Shown in pieces: positions 37,610-45,409 of a stretch of DNA of 64,000 bases. The notes beneath the pieces are model-generated. The model saw only the letters and a program-made list of their open reading frames with translations, searched no databases and was not told where the DNA came from. Numbering within the stretch: position 1 is the first letter of the stretch; each line of letters starts with the position of its first letter. Position numbers and translations under genes: made by a program. The stretch spans positions 3,720,001 to 3,784,000 of the forward strand of contig NZ_BJOR01000001.1 of the NCBI RefSeq assembly GCF_006540305.1. Reading direction: 5' to 3'. Source of the DNA: Streptomyces sp. 6-11-2. GTDB lineage: Bacteria > Actinomycetota > Actinomycetes > Streptomycetales > Streptomycetaceae.

Positions 37610-38455
37610 ATGAGCCGCAGCGACGTCCTGGTCGACGCCGACTGGGTCCAGGAACACCTGGACGACCCGAGCATCGCCATCGTCGAGGTGGACGAGGACA
37701 CGTCCGCGTACGACAAGAACCACATCAAGAACGCCGTCCGGATCGACTGGACCCAGGACCTCCAGGACCCGGTGCGGCGTGACTTCATCGACCAGGCCGG
37801 CTTCGAGAAGCTCCTGTCGGAGAAGGGCATCGCCAACGACCACACGGTGATCCTCTACGGCGGCAACAACAACTGGTTCGCCTCGTACGCCTACTGGTAC
37901 TTCAAGCTGTACGGCCACGAGAACGTCAAGCTCCTCGACGGCGGCCGCAAGAAGTGGGAGCTGGACGCCCGCGAGCTGGTCGACGGCACCGACGTGCCGG
38001 AGCGTCCGAGGACCGCGTACCAGGCCAAGCCGCAGGACGCCTCCATCCGCGCCTTCCGCGACGAGGTCGTGGCTGCGATCGGCAAGCTGAACATCGTCGA
38101 CGTCCGGTCGCCCGACGAGTTCTCCGGCAAGCTGCTCGCCCCGGCCCACCTGCCGCAGGAGCAGTCGCAGCGCCCCGGCCACGTGCCGTCCTCCCGGAAC
38201 ATCCCGTGGTCCAAGAACGCCAACGACGACGGCACCTTCAAGTCGGACGAGGAGCTCAAGGCCCTCTACGAGGCCGAGCAGGTCGACCTGGCGAAGGACA
38301 CCATCGCCCTGTGCCGCATCGGTGAGCGCTCCGCGCTGACCTGGTTCGTGCTGCACGAGCTGCTCGGCGTGCAGAACGTCAAGAACTACGACGGTTCCTG
38401 GACCGAGTACGGCTCCCTGGTGGGCGTGCCGATCGAGCTCGGCTCCGGCAAGTAA
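37610..38455 (+). CDS. Thiosulfate sulfurtransferase (double rhodanese)
   Basis: The 281-residue enzyme has two rhodanese domains. The C-terminal one carries the active-site Cys in IALCRIGERSALTW (about residue 235); the N-terminal domain (VLVDADWVQEHLDD, VILYGGNNNWFASYAYW) lacks Cys at that position, as expected. It moves sulfur from thiosulfate to an acceptor. Actinobacterial relatives are often named CysA or SseA-like. ATG 37610 has GGAGGAG 6 bases upstream. The DUF1416 gene follows 49 bases later. A Cys-codon leader peptide lies upstream, so expression probably responds to cysteine supply. Confidence 0.95.
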   Translation: MSRSDVLVDADWVQEHLDDPSIAIVEVDEDTSAYDKNHIKNAVRIDWTQDLQDPVRRDFIDQAGFEKLLSEKGIANDHTVILYGGNNNWFASYAYWYFKLYGHENVKLLDGGRKKWELDARELVDGTDVPERPRTAYQAKPQDASIRAFRDEVVAAIGKLNIVDVRSPDEFSGKLLAPAHLPQEQSQRPGHVPSSRNIPWSKNANDDGTFKSDEELKALYEAEQVDLAKDTIALCRIGERSALTWFVLHELLGVQNVKNYDGSWTEYGSLVGVPIELGSGK

Positions 38456-38504
38456 GCAAGACGGTTCAGACCGTTTCGACCTCATCGAACCTCTGGAGAA
38501 GCAC

Positions 38505-38792
38505 ATGTGTGGAGCGAAGGCCGGCGGCCCGGACGCATCGACGATCAAGCCCGGTGAGACGACGATCCAGGGTCAGGTGACCCGTGACGGCGAGCCGGTG
38601 ACGGGCTACGTTCGTCTGCTGGACTCGACCGGCGAGTTCACCGCGGAGGTCCCCACCTCCGCCACGGGCCAGTTCCGGTTCTACGCGGCCGAGGGTACCT
38701 GGACCGTCCGTGCCCTCGTCCCCGGCGCCAGCGCCGACCGCACGGTCGTCGCCCAGCAGGGCGGCCTCGCGGAGGTCGCGATCGCGGTCTGA
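38505..38792 (+). CDS. DUF1416 family protein
   Basis: The 95-residue product begins MCGAKAGGP and has a single Ig-like or carboxypeptidase-regulatory-like beta domain (IQGQVTRDGEPVTGYVRLLD, GQFRFYAAEGTWTVRAL). DUF1416 genes routinely follow the rhodanese gene in actinobacteria, as here, which suggests a shared sulfur-related task. Cys2 may be functional. It is co-transcribed with the sulfurtransferase and followed by a terminator. Confidence 0.92.
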   Translation: MCGAKAGGPDASTIKPGETTIQGQVTRDGEPVTGYVRLLDSTGEFTAEVPTSATGQFRFYAAEGTWTVRALVPGASADRTVVAQQGGLAEVAIAV

Positions 38793-38828
38793 GCGGTCTG
38801 CTCGGGTGGACCGGGCACGGTACGGCCG

Positions 38829-38871
38829 AAGGGCCGCACCCCACGGGTTGGACACCCGGGGTGCGGTCCTT
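38829..38871 (+). terminator. Terminator after DUF1416
   Basis: AAGGGCCGCACCCC (38829-38842) pairs with GGGGTGCGGTCCTT (38858-38871), 14 pairs with one G-T, loop 15. It ends the leader-sulfurtransferase-DUF1416 transcript before the DUF3099 gene. Confidence 0.82.
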
Positions 38872-38922
38872 CCGGCGTTCCCGCCGCGGCACGCCGGGCC
38901 CCCGCGGACCTACCCTGGAAGC

Positions 38923-39180
38923 ATGTACGCACGACGTCGGCATGTGTACTTCGCCATGATGGGGGTCTGCATCGGGCTGTTCGTCCTGGCGTGGGGTGTC
39001 GTGCGCATCTGGTCGGTTCCCGCGGCCGTCGGCATGTGCCTGGTCGCCATGGTGATCCCGCCGGTCGCCGCGATGGTCGCCAACCGGCGAGGACTCGAGG
39101 ACCGCTGGTGGGACGACCCGTCCGGCGATCCCAAGTCCGACGAGTGGTGGGACGAGCTGGACGGCAAGAAGCGGCGTTAG
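38923..39180 (+). CDS. DUF3099 family small membrane protein
   Basis: The 85-residue protein has two membrane helices (about residues 8-26 and 30-50) and an acidic, Trp-rich C-terminal tail (LEDRWWDDPSGD, SDEWWDELDGKK). This is the DUF3099 layout. Function unknown. ATG 38923 stands 6 bases after TACCCT (38911-38916), so it is probably leaderless. It is convergent with the DsrE-like gene. Confidence 0.85.
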   Translation: MYARRRHVYFAMMGVCIGLFVLAWGVVRIWSVPAAVGMCLVAMVIPPVAAMVANRRGLEDRWWDDPSGDPKSDEWWDELDGKKRR

Positions 39181-39204
39181 CTCGCGGGGCGCCCCCCGGT
39201 CCGG

Positions 39205-39567
39205 TCAGTAGACGAGCGCCTGCGTCCCGTCCGCCAGGGCCTCCTGGACGAAGACCTGCGCGCCCGCGATCCGCACGCCCTCGATGACGTCCTTCTCCGT
39301 GATGTTCCGGCGGGCCGCGCACTGGGTGCACAGGGTGAGCCGGCCGCCCGCCAGGATCGCGTCCAGCAGATCCGGCAGCGGGGCCGCGTGCGGCAGCTCG
39401 AACTCGGCGGCGCGCCCCGGCAGCGCGAACCACGCGGACTCCCCGGTCAGCCACAGGGACACGTCGACTCCGCTGGCCACGGCCACGGAGGCGACGGTGA
39501 ACGCCTGCGAGCAGCGCTCGGGCGCGTCGGTCCCGGCGGTCACCTTGATCACGAGCTTCTTCGCCAT
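39205..39567 (-). CDS. DsrE/DsrF-like protein
   Basis: The 120-residue product begins MAKKLVIKVTAGTDAPERC, with an alternating alpha/beta pattern and the segment LTLCTQCAARRNI that carries two Cys in a position used for sulfur transfer in DsrE-like proteins. Role probably in sulfur relay or redox. ATG 39567 has GGAAGG-like sequence not ideally placed; the frame to 39792 was rejected. It neighbours the sulfurtransferase-DUF1416 unit, which supports a sulfur role. Confidence 0.87.
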   Translation of the reverse strand: MAKKLVIKVTAGTDAPERCSQAFTVASVAVASGVDVSLWLTGESAWFALPGRAAEFELPHAAPLPDLLDAILAGGRLTLCTQCAARRNITEKDVIEGVRIAGAQVFVQEALADGTQALVY

Positions 39568-39869
39568 GTGAGGAAGGTTAGTGGGTCCGCGAGCAGAGTC
39601 CTCGCAGTGCGGTGAGGGTGCGGGAGCGGGTTTGGGTGTGAGCACCGGGGGGCGCCAACCTCCCCGTCGTCCCCGTCCAGGACAGCAAGGACACGGACCG
39701 TGCCCTTCACCCCTCTCGTCTTCGCCGGTACGGCCTGGTCCGTGTGTCCGTGTTCGCCGGCTCCACCAAGTCGTAATCAAGTTTCCGCACAACCACGGGC
39801 GTTACCCATGAGTCTGCTGTGAGGTGCGGATACGGAATCCGCGCTTCACGTTCTGTGGGGGAGGACGTC
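39568..39869. other. Divergent intergenic region
   Basis: About 300 bases separate the DsrE-like gene from the three-gene membrane protein operon, so promoters for both should lie here. I see GTGTGTCCGTGTTCG-like short repeats near 39740 but no clear -35/-10 pair, RNA gene or terminator. Confidence 0.4.
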
Positions 39870-40598
39870 TTGGAAGTACCCGATATACCTGATGCACCCC
39901 GCGCGCGGCGCCGCCGCGGCCGTACGGCCCTGCTGCTCGCCACCGCCGCCGTGCTCGGGCTCGTCGCCGGCACCTGCACCGGCTGTCTGATCCAGGCCGA
40001 CCGGAAGCCCACCGCCCTGCCCCCGCTCTCGCAGCCGGTGCTCGCGCAGGCGAAGGGCGAGGGGCCGGAGCCGCTGTCCGCCGCGCAGGACCGCAAGGTG
40101 AAGACGGACGGCGACCTGCGCGAGCTGCTCATCGCGCGGCCGAAGGGGGCGAAGAAACCCGACTTCGAGCCCGGCAAGGACGGCTGGCTGAACATGGCCG
40201 AGTACGCGGACCAACTCGTGGACGAGGACAGGGAGTTCGCCAGTCTCGCGGAGGCGGAGTTCCGGCGCGCGGCGGGCGTCGCCTGGACCGGGCACGGCAC
40301 GGAGTCCGTGGAGGTGCGGCTCGTGCAGTACCACCAGGAGGAGAGGCTCGGCGCGTCCGACCGGGCCGGCAACTGGGACACCTTCGACACCGACAGCTGG
40401 CCCATCCCCGGCACCGGCGACGGCAGGGTCTACATCAGCGCCGAGCCCGAGACGGAGCCCGGTTATCTGCCGATGTACAAGGCGCAGGCCACGGCCTGGC
40501 GCGGTGACATCGCCATGGAGATCTGGATCTACGACACGAAGCCGATCCCCAAGTCGAAGATCATGGATTTGGCCAAGCGGCAGATGGAGCGGCTGTGA
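39870..40598 (+). CDS. Membrane-anchored protein of unknown function (paralogue 1 of 3)
   Basis: The 242-residue product has an Arg-rich start and one hydrophobic segment with GTCTGC (about residues 18-38; a possible lipobox), then an extracytoplasmic domain with DLRELLIARPKG, GKDGWLNMAEYADQL and SVEVRLVQYHQE. The same landmarks recur in the third gene of the operon, so they are paralogues. TTG 39870 has GGGGGAGG 5 bases upstream and was chosen over GTG 39819. The stop overlaps the next start by four bases. I recognise no characterised family. Confidence 0.83.
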   Translation: MEVPDIPDAPRARRRRGRTALLLATAAVLGLVAGTCTGCLIQADRKPTALPPLSQPVLAQAKGEGPEPLSAAQDRKVKTDGDLRELLIARPKGAKKPDFEPGKDGWLNMAEYADQLVDEDREFASLAEAEFRRAAGVAWTGHGTESVEVRLVQYHQEERLGASDRAGNWDTFDTDSWPIPGTGDGRVYISAEPETEPGYLPMYKAQATAWRGDIAMEIWIYDTKPIPKSKIMDLAKRQMERL

Positions 40599-41410
40599 CC
40601 GAGAACCCTGGAGCCGAGGAAGGGGCCGAAGCAGGGGCCGTTCTCGCCGAACCCGTGCCGGAAGCCCCCGCGAAGAAGAAGCCGGTGCGACGCGGCCGGG
40701 TCGCCGCCGTCGCCGCCTCCGTCCTGCTCGCCGTCGCCGTCGTGGGTGGCGCGGGCTACACGGTCGTGACCGTCCAGAACGCCGACCGTGACGCCGGCGC
40801 CCCCGTCTGGAAGTTCCCGAAGGCCGCGACGAGCGAGGCCGGGAGGACCAAGGGGGTCACCTCGCTCGCCACCATGCTCGTGCCGTTCGGCACCGATGGC
40901 TGGCGTCGGGGACCGGACATCGCCGGGTTCGGCTCCGACGCCGCCCTCAGCGGGGGCGAGGCCGCCGCCCTGCGCAAGGAGTCGGTGCGCGCCCTGCCCC
41001 GCTCCCAGCGGCGGCAGATCGAGAAGCAGATCGACAAGCAGCACACCAAGGGCATGGCGATGCGCAGCTACATCAGCACGGACGACGGCACTGTCACCGT
41101 GAGCGTCGAGCTCGTCCAGATCCAGGACAAGGCGGCGGTGCGGAACATGTCGGTGTTCCAGAACGAGTTCCTGGCAGCCCTCAAGATCTTCCGCAAGGGG
41201 CCGGCCGTGCAGGGACACGAGAACGCCAAGTGCTTCCTGCCGCCCAAGGAGGGCAAGAAGAAGCTCGACATGATGCTCTGCTCCGCCTACCGGGGCGACA
41301 TCCTGGTCACCGCCACGGCGTACGGGGCCAAGCCACTGCAGACCAAGGCGGTCGCCGGGCTGCTGCGCGAGCAGCTCGACCGCGTCGCCGAGCCGGGGGA
41401 GGCGGTATGA
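40595..41410 (+). CDS. Membrane-anchored protein of unknown function (paralogue 2 of 3)
   Basis: The 271-residue protein has an acidic/Ala-Pro head (residues 1-30), Lys/Arg patch, one membrane helix (about 38-58) and an extracytoplasmic domain with SLATMLVPFGTDGWRRGPD, a charged helix RRQIEKQIDKQ and TVTVSVELVQIQDK. The VELVQIQ strand aligns with VRLVQYH of its neighbour. GTG start overlaps the preceding stop (GTGA) and its own stop overlaps the next ATG (ATGA), so the three are translated as a coupled set. Confidence 0.83.
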   Translation: MTENPGAEEGAEAGAVLAEPVPEAPAKKKPVRRGRVAAVAASVLLAVAVVGGAGYTVVTVQNADRDAGAPVWKFPKAATSEAGRTKGVTSLATMLVPFGTDGWRRGPDIAGFGSDAALSGGEAAALRKESVRALPRSQRRQIEKQIDKQHTKGMAMRSYISTDDGTVTVSVELVQIQDKAAVRNMSVFQNEFLAALKIFRKGPAVQGHENAKCFLPPKEGKKKLDMMLCSAYRGDILVTATAYGAKPLQTKAVAGLLREQLDRVAEPGEAV

Positions 41411-42414
41411 CCGAGCAGACCGAGTCGGTGAACGGGACGGAACCGGTCGAGCCGACCGCGCAGGACACGCCGCAGGTGTCGCCCGCGCCGACGCCCGAGA
41501 CACGGCCGACGCCCGAGACACAGCCTGTGCCGGGGACGCAGCTTGTGCCCGAGACACAGCCTGTGCCCGAGGCCCCACCCCTGCCCGGCACACCGCCCCC
41601 ACCCGTGGAACCGCGGACGTTCCCGGCGGCGCCCGAACCCCGGCCGAAGAAGGACCGCCGTGTCCTGCGTGCCGTCCTGCGGTGGACCGCCGCCGTGGTG
41701 GTCTTCGGGGCCGTCGGAGCGTCCGCCGCGTACGGCATCACCCGCATGGAGCGCACCGACGTACCGGGCCTCGCGACCGAGTCGGACGGGCGCTGGGACT
41801 ATCCGACCCTCGTCAAGCCGCCGCTGCCGTCCGGCAGCCCCGCGCCGTTCGCCGACGCCAACAAGTCCGGCACCCACTACGCGGACCTGCGCAAGCTGCT
41901 GCTGCCCGCCCCCGAGGGCGCCAGGGCCGACGCGGCGCTGCGCGGCAAGGACGGCTGGCTGCCGACGAAGACGTTCCTCGCGCAGTACGCCGACGAGACG
42001 GAACGCGGCACGATCGCACAGCTGCTGACCGACTACGGCCTGCGGCACATCGCCGCCCGCGGCTGGACCACGCCGGACGGCACCCGTACCCGGATCTACC
42101 TGCTCCAGTTCAATACCGCGGCCGTCGCGGACGAACTGTTCTCCGCGAAGCTGACGAACTACAGCTTGCCGTCCTACCGGGTGCGCGGCGCCGACGTGTC
42201 CGAGCGGGACGAGGACTTCCCGCCGCGCGCGGAGGTCGACGACGTCGAGAGCGCCCCCTACGTGGAGAGCAAGCCGTACGGCGCCGAGCAGGTCAGGCAG
42301 GCGTACCTCTCGGCCGGTGACACCATCGGCGTGATCGTCCAGTCCCGCAAGGGCACCGCCCCCGCCGTCCCCTTCCAGCAGACCGTGACCCTTCAGAGCC
42401 AGTTGCTCGGCTGA
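41407..42414 (+). CDS. Membrane-anchored protein of unknown function (paralogue 3 of 3)
   Basis: The 335-residue protein starts with a Pro/Glu/Thr-rich head holding near repeats of PETQPVPGTQ (about residues 28-60), then a basic patch, one membrane helix (about 92-115) and an extracytoplasmic domain with DLRKLLLPAPEG, GKDGWLPTKTFLAQYAD and RIYLLQFN, closely matching paralogue 1. The family is unknown to me. Likely a membrane complex made of the three products. The head repeats are typical of replication slippage in disordered regions. Confidence 0.83.
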   Translation: MTEQTESVNGTEPVEPTAQDTPQVSPAPTPETRPTPETQPVPGTQLVPETQPVPEAPPLPGTPPPPVEPRTFPAAPEPRPKKDRRVLRAVLRWTAAVVVFGAVGASAAYGITRMERTDVPGLATESDGRWDYPTLVKPPLPSGSPAPFADANKSGTHYADLRKLLLPAPEGARADAALRGKDGWLPTKTFLAQYADETERGTIAQLLTDYGLRHIAARGWTTPDGTRTRIYLLQFNTAAVADELFSAKLTNYSLPSYRVRGADVSERDEDFPPRAEVDDVESAPYVESKPYGAEQVRQAYLSAGDTIGVIVQSRKGTAPAVPFQQTVTLQSQLLG

Positions 42415-42515
42415 CACCCGTCGCGGAGCACCCGCAGGGAGGTCGGGACCCCGGCCGACTAAGCTGGGGTCCGGCCCCGTGTACGTACCGCACCTGCTCA
42501 ACCGAGGAGCACCCC

Positions 42516-42614
42516 GTGGAGATCTTCTTCGAAACCCTGTTGGTCCTGGTCTGCGTCGGCGTTCTCGCCTTCGCCTACCTGACCGTGAAGAAGCTGTACC
42601 AGGGCCAGCGCTGA
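42516..42614 (+). CDS. Tiny single-helix membrane protein
   Basis: The 32-residue product (start MEIFFETLLVLV, end VKKLYQGQR) is one membrane helix with a short basic cytoplasmic tail. GTG 42516 has GAGGAG 7 bases upstream. It lies 25 bases before the nitrobindin gene and is likely on the same transcript. Role unknown; such peptides often regulate partner membrane proteins. Confidence 0.78.
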   Translation: MEIFFETLLVLVCVGVLAFAYLTVKKLYQGQR

Positions 42615-42639
42615 CGACGACATCCAGGAACAGCTGCTC

Positions 42640-43215
42640 ATGATCGAGATTCCGTCCGACCTCCACAAGGACCTGGTTCCCCTCGCCTTCCTGCTCGGCG
42701 ACTGGGCCGGAGCAGGCGTGCACGACTTCCCGGGCGCCGAGAAGTGCAACTTCGGCCAGGAGCTCAGCTTCACCCACGACGGCCGGGACTTCCTCGAGTA
42801 CCACTCCCGTACCTGGGTGCTGGACAACGACGGCAACAAGGTGAAGCCGCTGGAGACCGAGTCCGGCTTCTGGCGGATCGACGCCGACCGCAAGGTCGAG
42901 GTCACGATGACCCGCGACGACGGCGTCATCGAGATCTGGTACGGCGAGCTGGCCCACAAGAAGCCGCAGATCGAGCTGGTCACCGACGCGGTCGCCCGCA
43001 CCGCCGCATCCCGCCCCTACACCGGCGGCAAGCGGCTGTACGGCTACGTCAAGAGCGACCTGATGTGGGTCGGTGAGAAGCAGACCCCCGAGGTCGAGCT
43101 GCGCCCCTACATGTCCGCCCACCTGAAGAAGGTCGTCACCCCCGAGCAGGTCGAACGCTGGGCCAAGGCTCTCCCGGACGACCTCCCGGACGACGGCATC
43201 GCCTTCTTCAAGTGA
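42640..43215 (+). CDS. FABP-like/nitrobindin heme-binding protein
   Basis: The 191-residue beta-barrel protein has LLGDWAGAGVHDF (about residues 19-31), the nitrobindin-type G-x-W-x-G-x-G signature, and FLEYHSRTWVLD and ESGFWRIDADRKVEVTM later. Nitrobindins bind ferric heme and act on peroxynitrite or NO. The heme His is expected near the C-terminus (MSAHLKKVV). It precedes nur, separated by a MITE-like repeat. Confidence 0.88.
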   Translation: MIEIPSDLHKDLVPLAFLLGDWAGAGVHDFPGAEKCNFGQELSFTHDGRDFLEYHSRTWVLDNDGNKVKPLETESGFWRIDADRKVEVTMTRDDGVIEIWYGELAHKKPQIELVTDAVARTAASRPYTGGKRLYGYVKSDLMWVGEKQTPEVELRPYMSAHLKKVVTPEQVERWAKALPDDLPDDGIAFFK

Positions 43216-43237
43216 GCCCGGCCGGGTCACAGCCTCA

Positions 43238-43316
43238 GGGCCTCTCGTTTGGATCATGCCGGGCTCGCGGGCCCCGGCACCGCTTCCTGATCCGGTCTGA
43301 TCCAAACGAAAGACCC
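43238..43316. mobile_element. MITE-like element, short copy
   Basis: The element runs from GGGCCTCTCGTTTGGATCA to TGATCCAAACGAAAGACCC, so its ends are imperfect inverted repeats of about 19 bases. Read on the minus strand it matches both ends of the longer copy at 53440-53626 but lacks about 108 internal bases. It is non-coding and lies between nitrobindin and nur, its right end only a few bases before the nur -10 box. Confidence 0.82.
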
Positions 43317-43328
43317 TAGACTTGGGGT

Positions 43329-43799
43329 GTGGTGAGCACCGACTGGAAGAGTGATCTGCGGCAGCGTGGCTACCGGCTGACCCCGCAGCGGCAACTCGTG
43401 CTCGAAGCCGTCGACAGCCTGGAGCACGCGACACCCGACGCCATCCTCGGCGAGGTGCGGAAGACCGCGTCGGGGGTGAACATCTCCACGGTGTACCGGA
43501 CCCTGGAGCTCCTGGAGGAGCTCGGGCTGGTCAGCCACGCCCATCTGGGGCACGGCGCGCCGACGTACCACCTGGCGGACCGGCACCACCACATCCACCT
43601 GGTCTGCCGGGACTGCACCAACGTCATCGAGGCGGACCTGTCGGTGGCGGCCGAGTTCACCGCGAAGCTGCGGGAGCAGTTCGGCTTCGACACGGACATG
43701 AAGCACTTCGCGATCTTCGGGCGGTGCGCGGACTGCGCGCGCAAGGGCGCGACGGCTTCGGGCGCCTCGGCCGGCAGCAGTCCAAGTACCGAGTCGTAG
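43329..43799 (+). CDS. nur: Nickel-responsive Fur-family regulator Nur
   Basis: The 156-residue protein closely matches the nickel regulator Nur of S. coelicolor as I recall it. The winged helix (LTPQRQLVLEAVDSL, NISTVYRTLELLEELGLV) precedes a dimerisation domain. His33, His86, His88 and His90 are the nickel-site ligands, and Cys pairs CRDC and CADC bind structural zinc in other Fur proteins. It represses nickel uptake and the iron superoxide dismutase sodF when nickel is present. GTG 43329 lies 6 bases after TAGACT, so the message is probably leaderless. The promoter directly abuts a MITE-like element. Confidence 0.94.
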   Translation: MVSTDWKSDLRQRGYRLTPQRQLVLEAVDSLEHATPDAILGEVRKTASGVNISTVYRTLELLEELGLVSHAHLGHGAPTYHLADRHHHIHLVCRDCTNVIEADLSVAAEFTAKLREQFGFDTDMKHFAIFGRCADCARKGATASGASAGSSPSTES

Positions 43800-43809
43800 G
43801 CTTGTGTTC

Positions 43810-44775
43810 ATGAAGAGCCCCCTGTTGTCCCTGCCCGGCGCCGTCCAGGCCGAGGGCGTGGACGAAGGCGTCGCCGCCCATTACGGCGACCTGTTCCGCG
43901 AGCAGCGCGCCCTCGCGGACGGCACCGGATTCGTCGACCTCTCGCACCGCGGTGTCGTCACCGTCTCCGGCGAGGACCGGCTGAGCTGGCTGCACCTGCT
44001 GCTCACCCAGCACGTCAGCGAGCTGCCGGCCGGCCAGGCCACCGAGGCGCTGATCCTGTCCGCGCACGGCCACATCGAACACGCGCTCTACCTGGTCGAC
44101 GACGGCGAGACGGTCTGGGCCCATGTGGAGCCCGGCACCCAGGAGGCGCTGATCGCCTACCTGGAGTCGATGAAGTTCTTCTACCGGGTCGAGGTCGCCG
44201 ACCGGACCGCCGACTTCGCCGTCGTGCACCTGCCGGCCGGTTCGATCGCCGACGCGCCCGAAGGGGCCGTCGTGCGGGAGACCGCCTACGGCCGCGACCT
44301 CTTCCTGCCCCGCGCGGACCTGGAGTCCTACGCGGGCCAGGCCGGCCCGCCGGCCGGGATCCTCGCCCTCGAGGCCCTGCGCGTGGAGCAGCACCGGCCC
44401 CGGCTCGGCTTCGAGACCGACCACCGCACCATCCCCCACGAGCTGGGCTGGATCGGCACGGCGGTGCACCTCCAGAAGGGCTGCTACCGCGGCCAGGAGA
44501 CCGTGGCCCGGGTGCAGAACCTGGGCAAGCCGCCGCGCCGCCTGGTCTTCCTGCACCTCGACGGCAGCGAGGTCCACCTGCCGGTGCACGGCACCGGGAT
44601 CCACCTCGCCGACGAGGGCCCGGACGGCCGCAAGATCGGCTTCATCACCACGTCCGTACGGCACTACGAGCTCGGACCCGTCGCGCTCGCCCTGGTCAAG
44701 CGGAACGTGCCGGTCGACGCACGGCTGATGGCGGGCGAGACGGCGGCGGCGCAGGAAGTGGTCGTGGAACCGTAG
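43810..44775 (+). CDS. ygfZ: YgfZ/GcvT-like folate-binding protein
   Basis: The 321-residue protein carries the YgfZ signature KGCYRGQETVAR (about residues 223-234) with its conserved Cys, and the GcvT-like folate-binding fold (FVDLSHRGVVTVSGEDRLSWLH). YgfZ proteins support iron-sulfur cluster maintenance through tetrahydrofolate. ATG 43810 lies 7 bases after TAGGCT (43797-43802), another leaderless arrangement; GTG 43804 is an alternative. It follows nur by 10 bases and is convergent with dtd. Confidence 0.93.
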   Translation: MKSPLLSLPGAVQAEGVDEGVAAHYGDLFREQRALADGTGFVDLSHRGVVTVSGEDRLSWLHLLLTQHVSELPAGQATEALILSAHGHIEHALYLVDDGETVWAHVEPGTQEALIAYLESMKFFYRVEVADRTADFAVVHLPAGSIADAPEGAVVRETAYGRDLFLPRADLESYAGQAGPPAGILALEALRVEQHRPRLGFETDHRTIPHELGWIGTAVHLQKGCYRGQETVARVQNLGKPPRRLVFLHLDGSEVHLPVHGTGIHLADEGPDGRKIGFITTSVRHYELGPVALALVKRNVPVDARLMAGETAAAQEVVVEP

Positions 44776-44779
44776 CCTC

Positions 44780-44810
44780 CCCGGGGCCCACCTCTCCGGC
44801 AGGCCCCGGG
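44780..44810. terminator. Bidirectional terminator between ygfZ and dtd
   Basis: CCCGGGGCC (44780-44788) pairs perfectly with GGCCCCGGG (44802-44810), loop 13, between two convergent stops. It can serve both genes. Confidence 0.75.
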
Positions 44811-44811
44811 C

Positions 44812-45237
44812 TCACATCTCCAGCAGGACGGTGAACGGGCCGTCGTTCGTCAGCGACATCCGCATCCGCGCGCCGAAGCGGCCCGTCGCGACCGTCGCGC
44901 CCAGGGAGCGCAGCTGCGCGACCACCTCGTCCACCAGCGGCTCGGCGACCTCGCCGGGCGCGGCCGCGTTCCAGGTGGGGCGGCGGCCCTTGCGGGCGTC
45001 GCCGTACAGCGTGAACTGGCTGACGACCAGCAGCGGGGCACCGGTGTCGCTGCACGACCTCTCGTCGTGCAGCATGCGGATCGACCAGAGCTTGCGGGCC
45101 AGCTGCGCCGCCTTCTCCTTGGTGTCCTCGTGGGTGACTCCGACGAGGACGCACAGCCCCTCGCCCTCGATGGCCCCCACCGTCTCGCCGTCCACGACGA
45201 CGCTCGCGCCGTCCACCCTCTGCACCACTGCACGCAT
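44812..45237 (-). CDS. dtd: D-aminoacyl-tRNA deacylase
   Basis: The 141-residue enzyme begins [17 protein letters not shown] and has the two catalytic motifs: SQFTLYGD (about residues 79-86) and [10 protein letters not shown] at the C-terminus (usually N-x-GP-V/F-T). It hydrolyses D-amino acids from mischarged tRNA. ATG 45237 gives the typical N-terminus; ATG 45246 (adding three residues) has a better placed AGAGG. Single gene. Confidence 0.95.
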   Translation of the reverse strand: MRAVVQRVDGASVVVDGETVGAIEGEGLCVLVGVTHEDTKEKAAQLARKLWSIRMLHDERSCSDTGAPLLVVSQFTLYGDARKGRRPTWNAAAPGEVAEPLVDEVVAQLRSLGATVATGRFGARMRMSLTNDGPFTVLLEM

Positions 45238-45409
45238 GCCGACCATGATGCCTCTCGGCCGTCCGGGTGCCGTGAGGGGGCCGTATCGTGCTTCTTTCAG
45301 CTCCGTAACCCCCCATCCGGGGCTGATCGGGCGCACTCGGTCACATCCCGGCCACTGAGGGTGGCACGATGCTGTCGTACGCGCCGGTCGAGGGGACGGT
45401 TGAGGCGCC

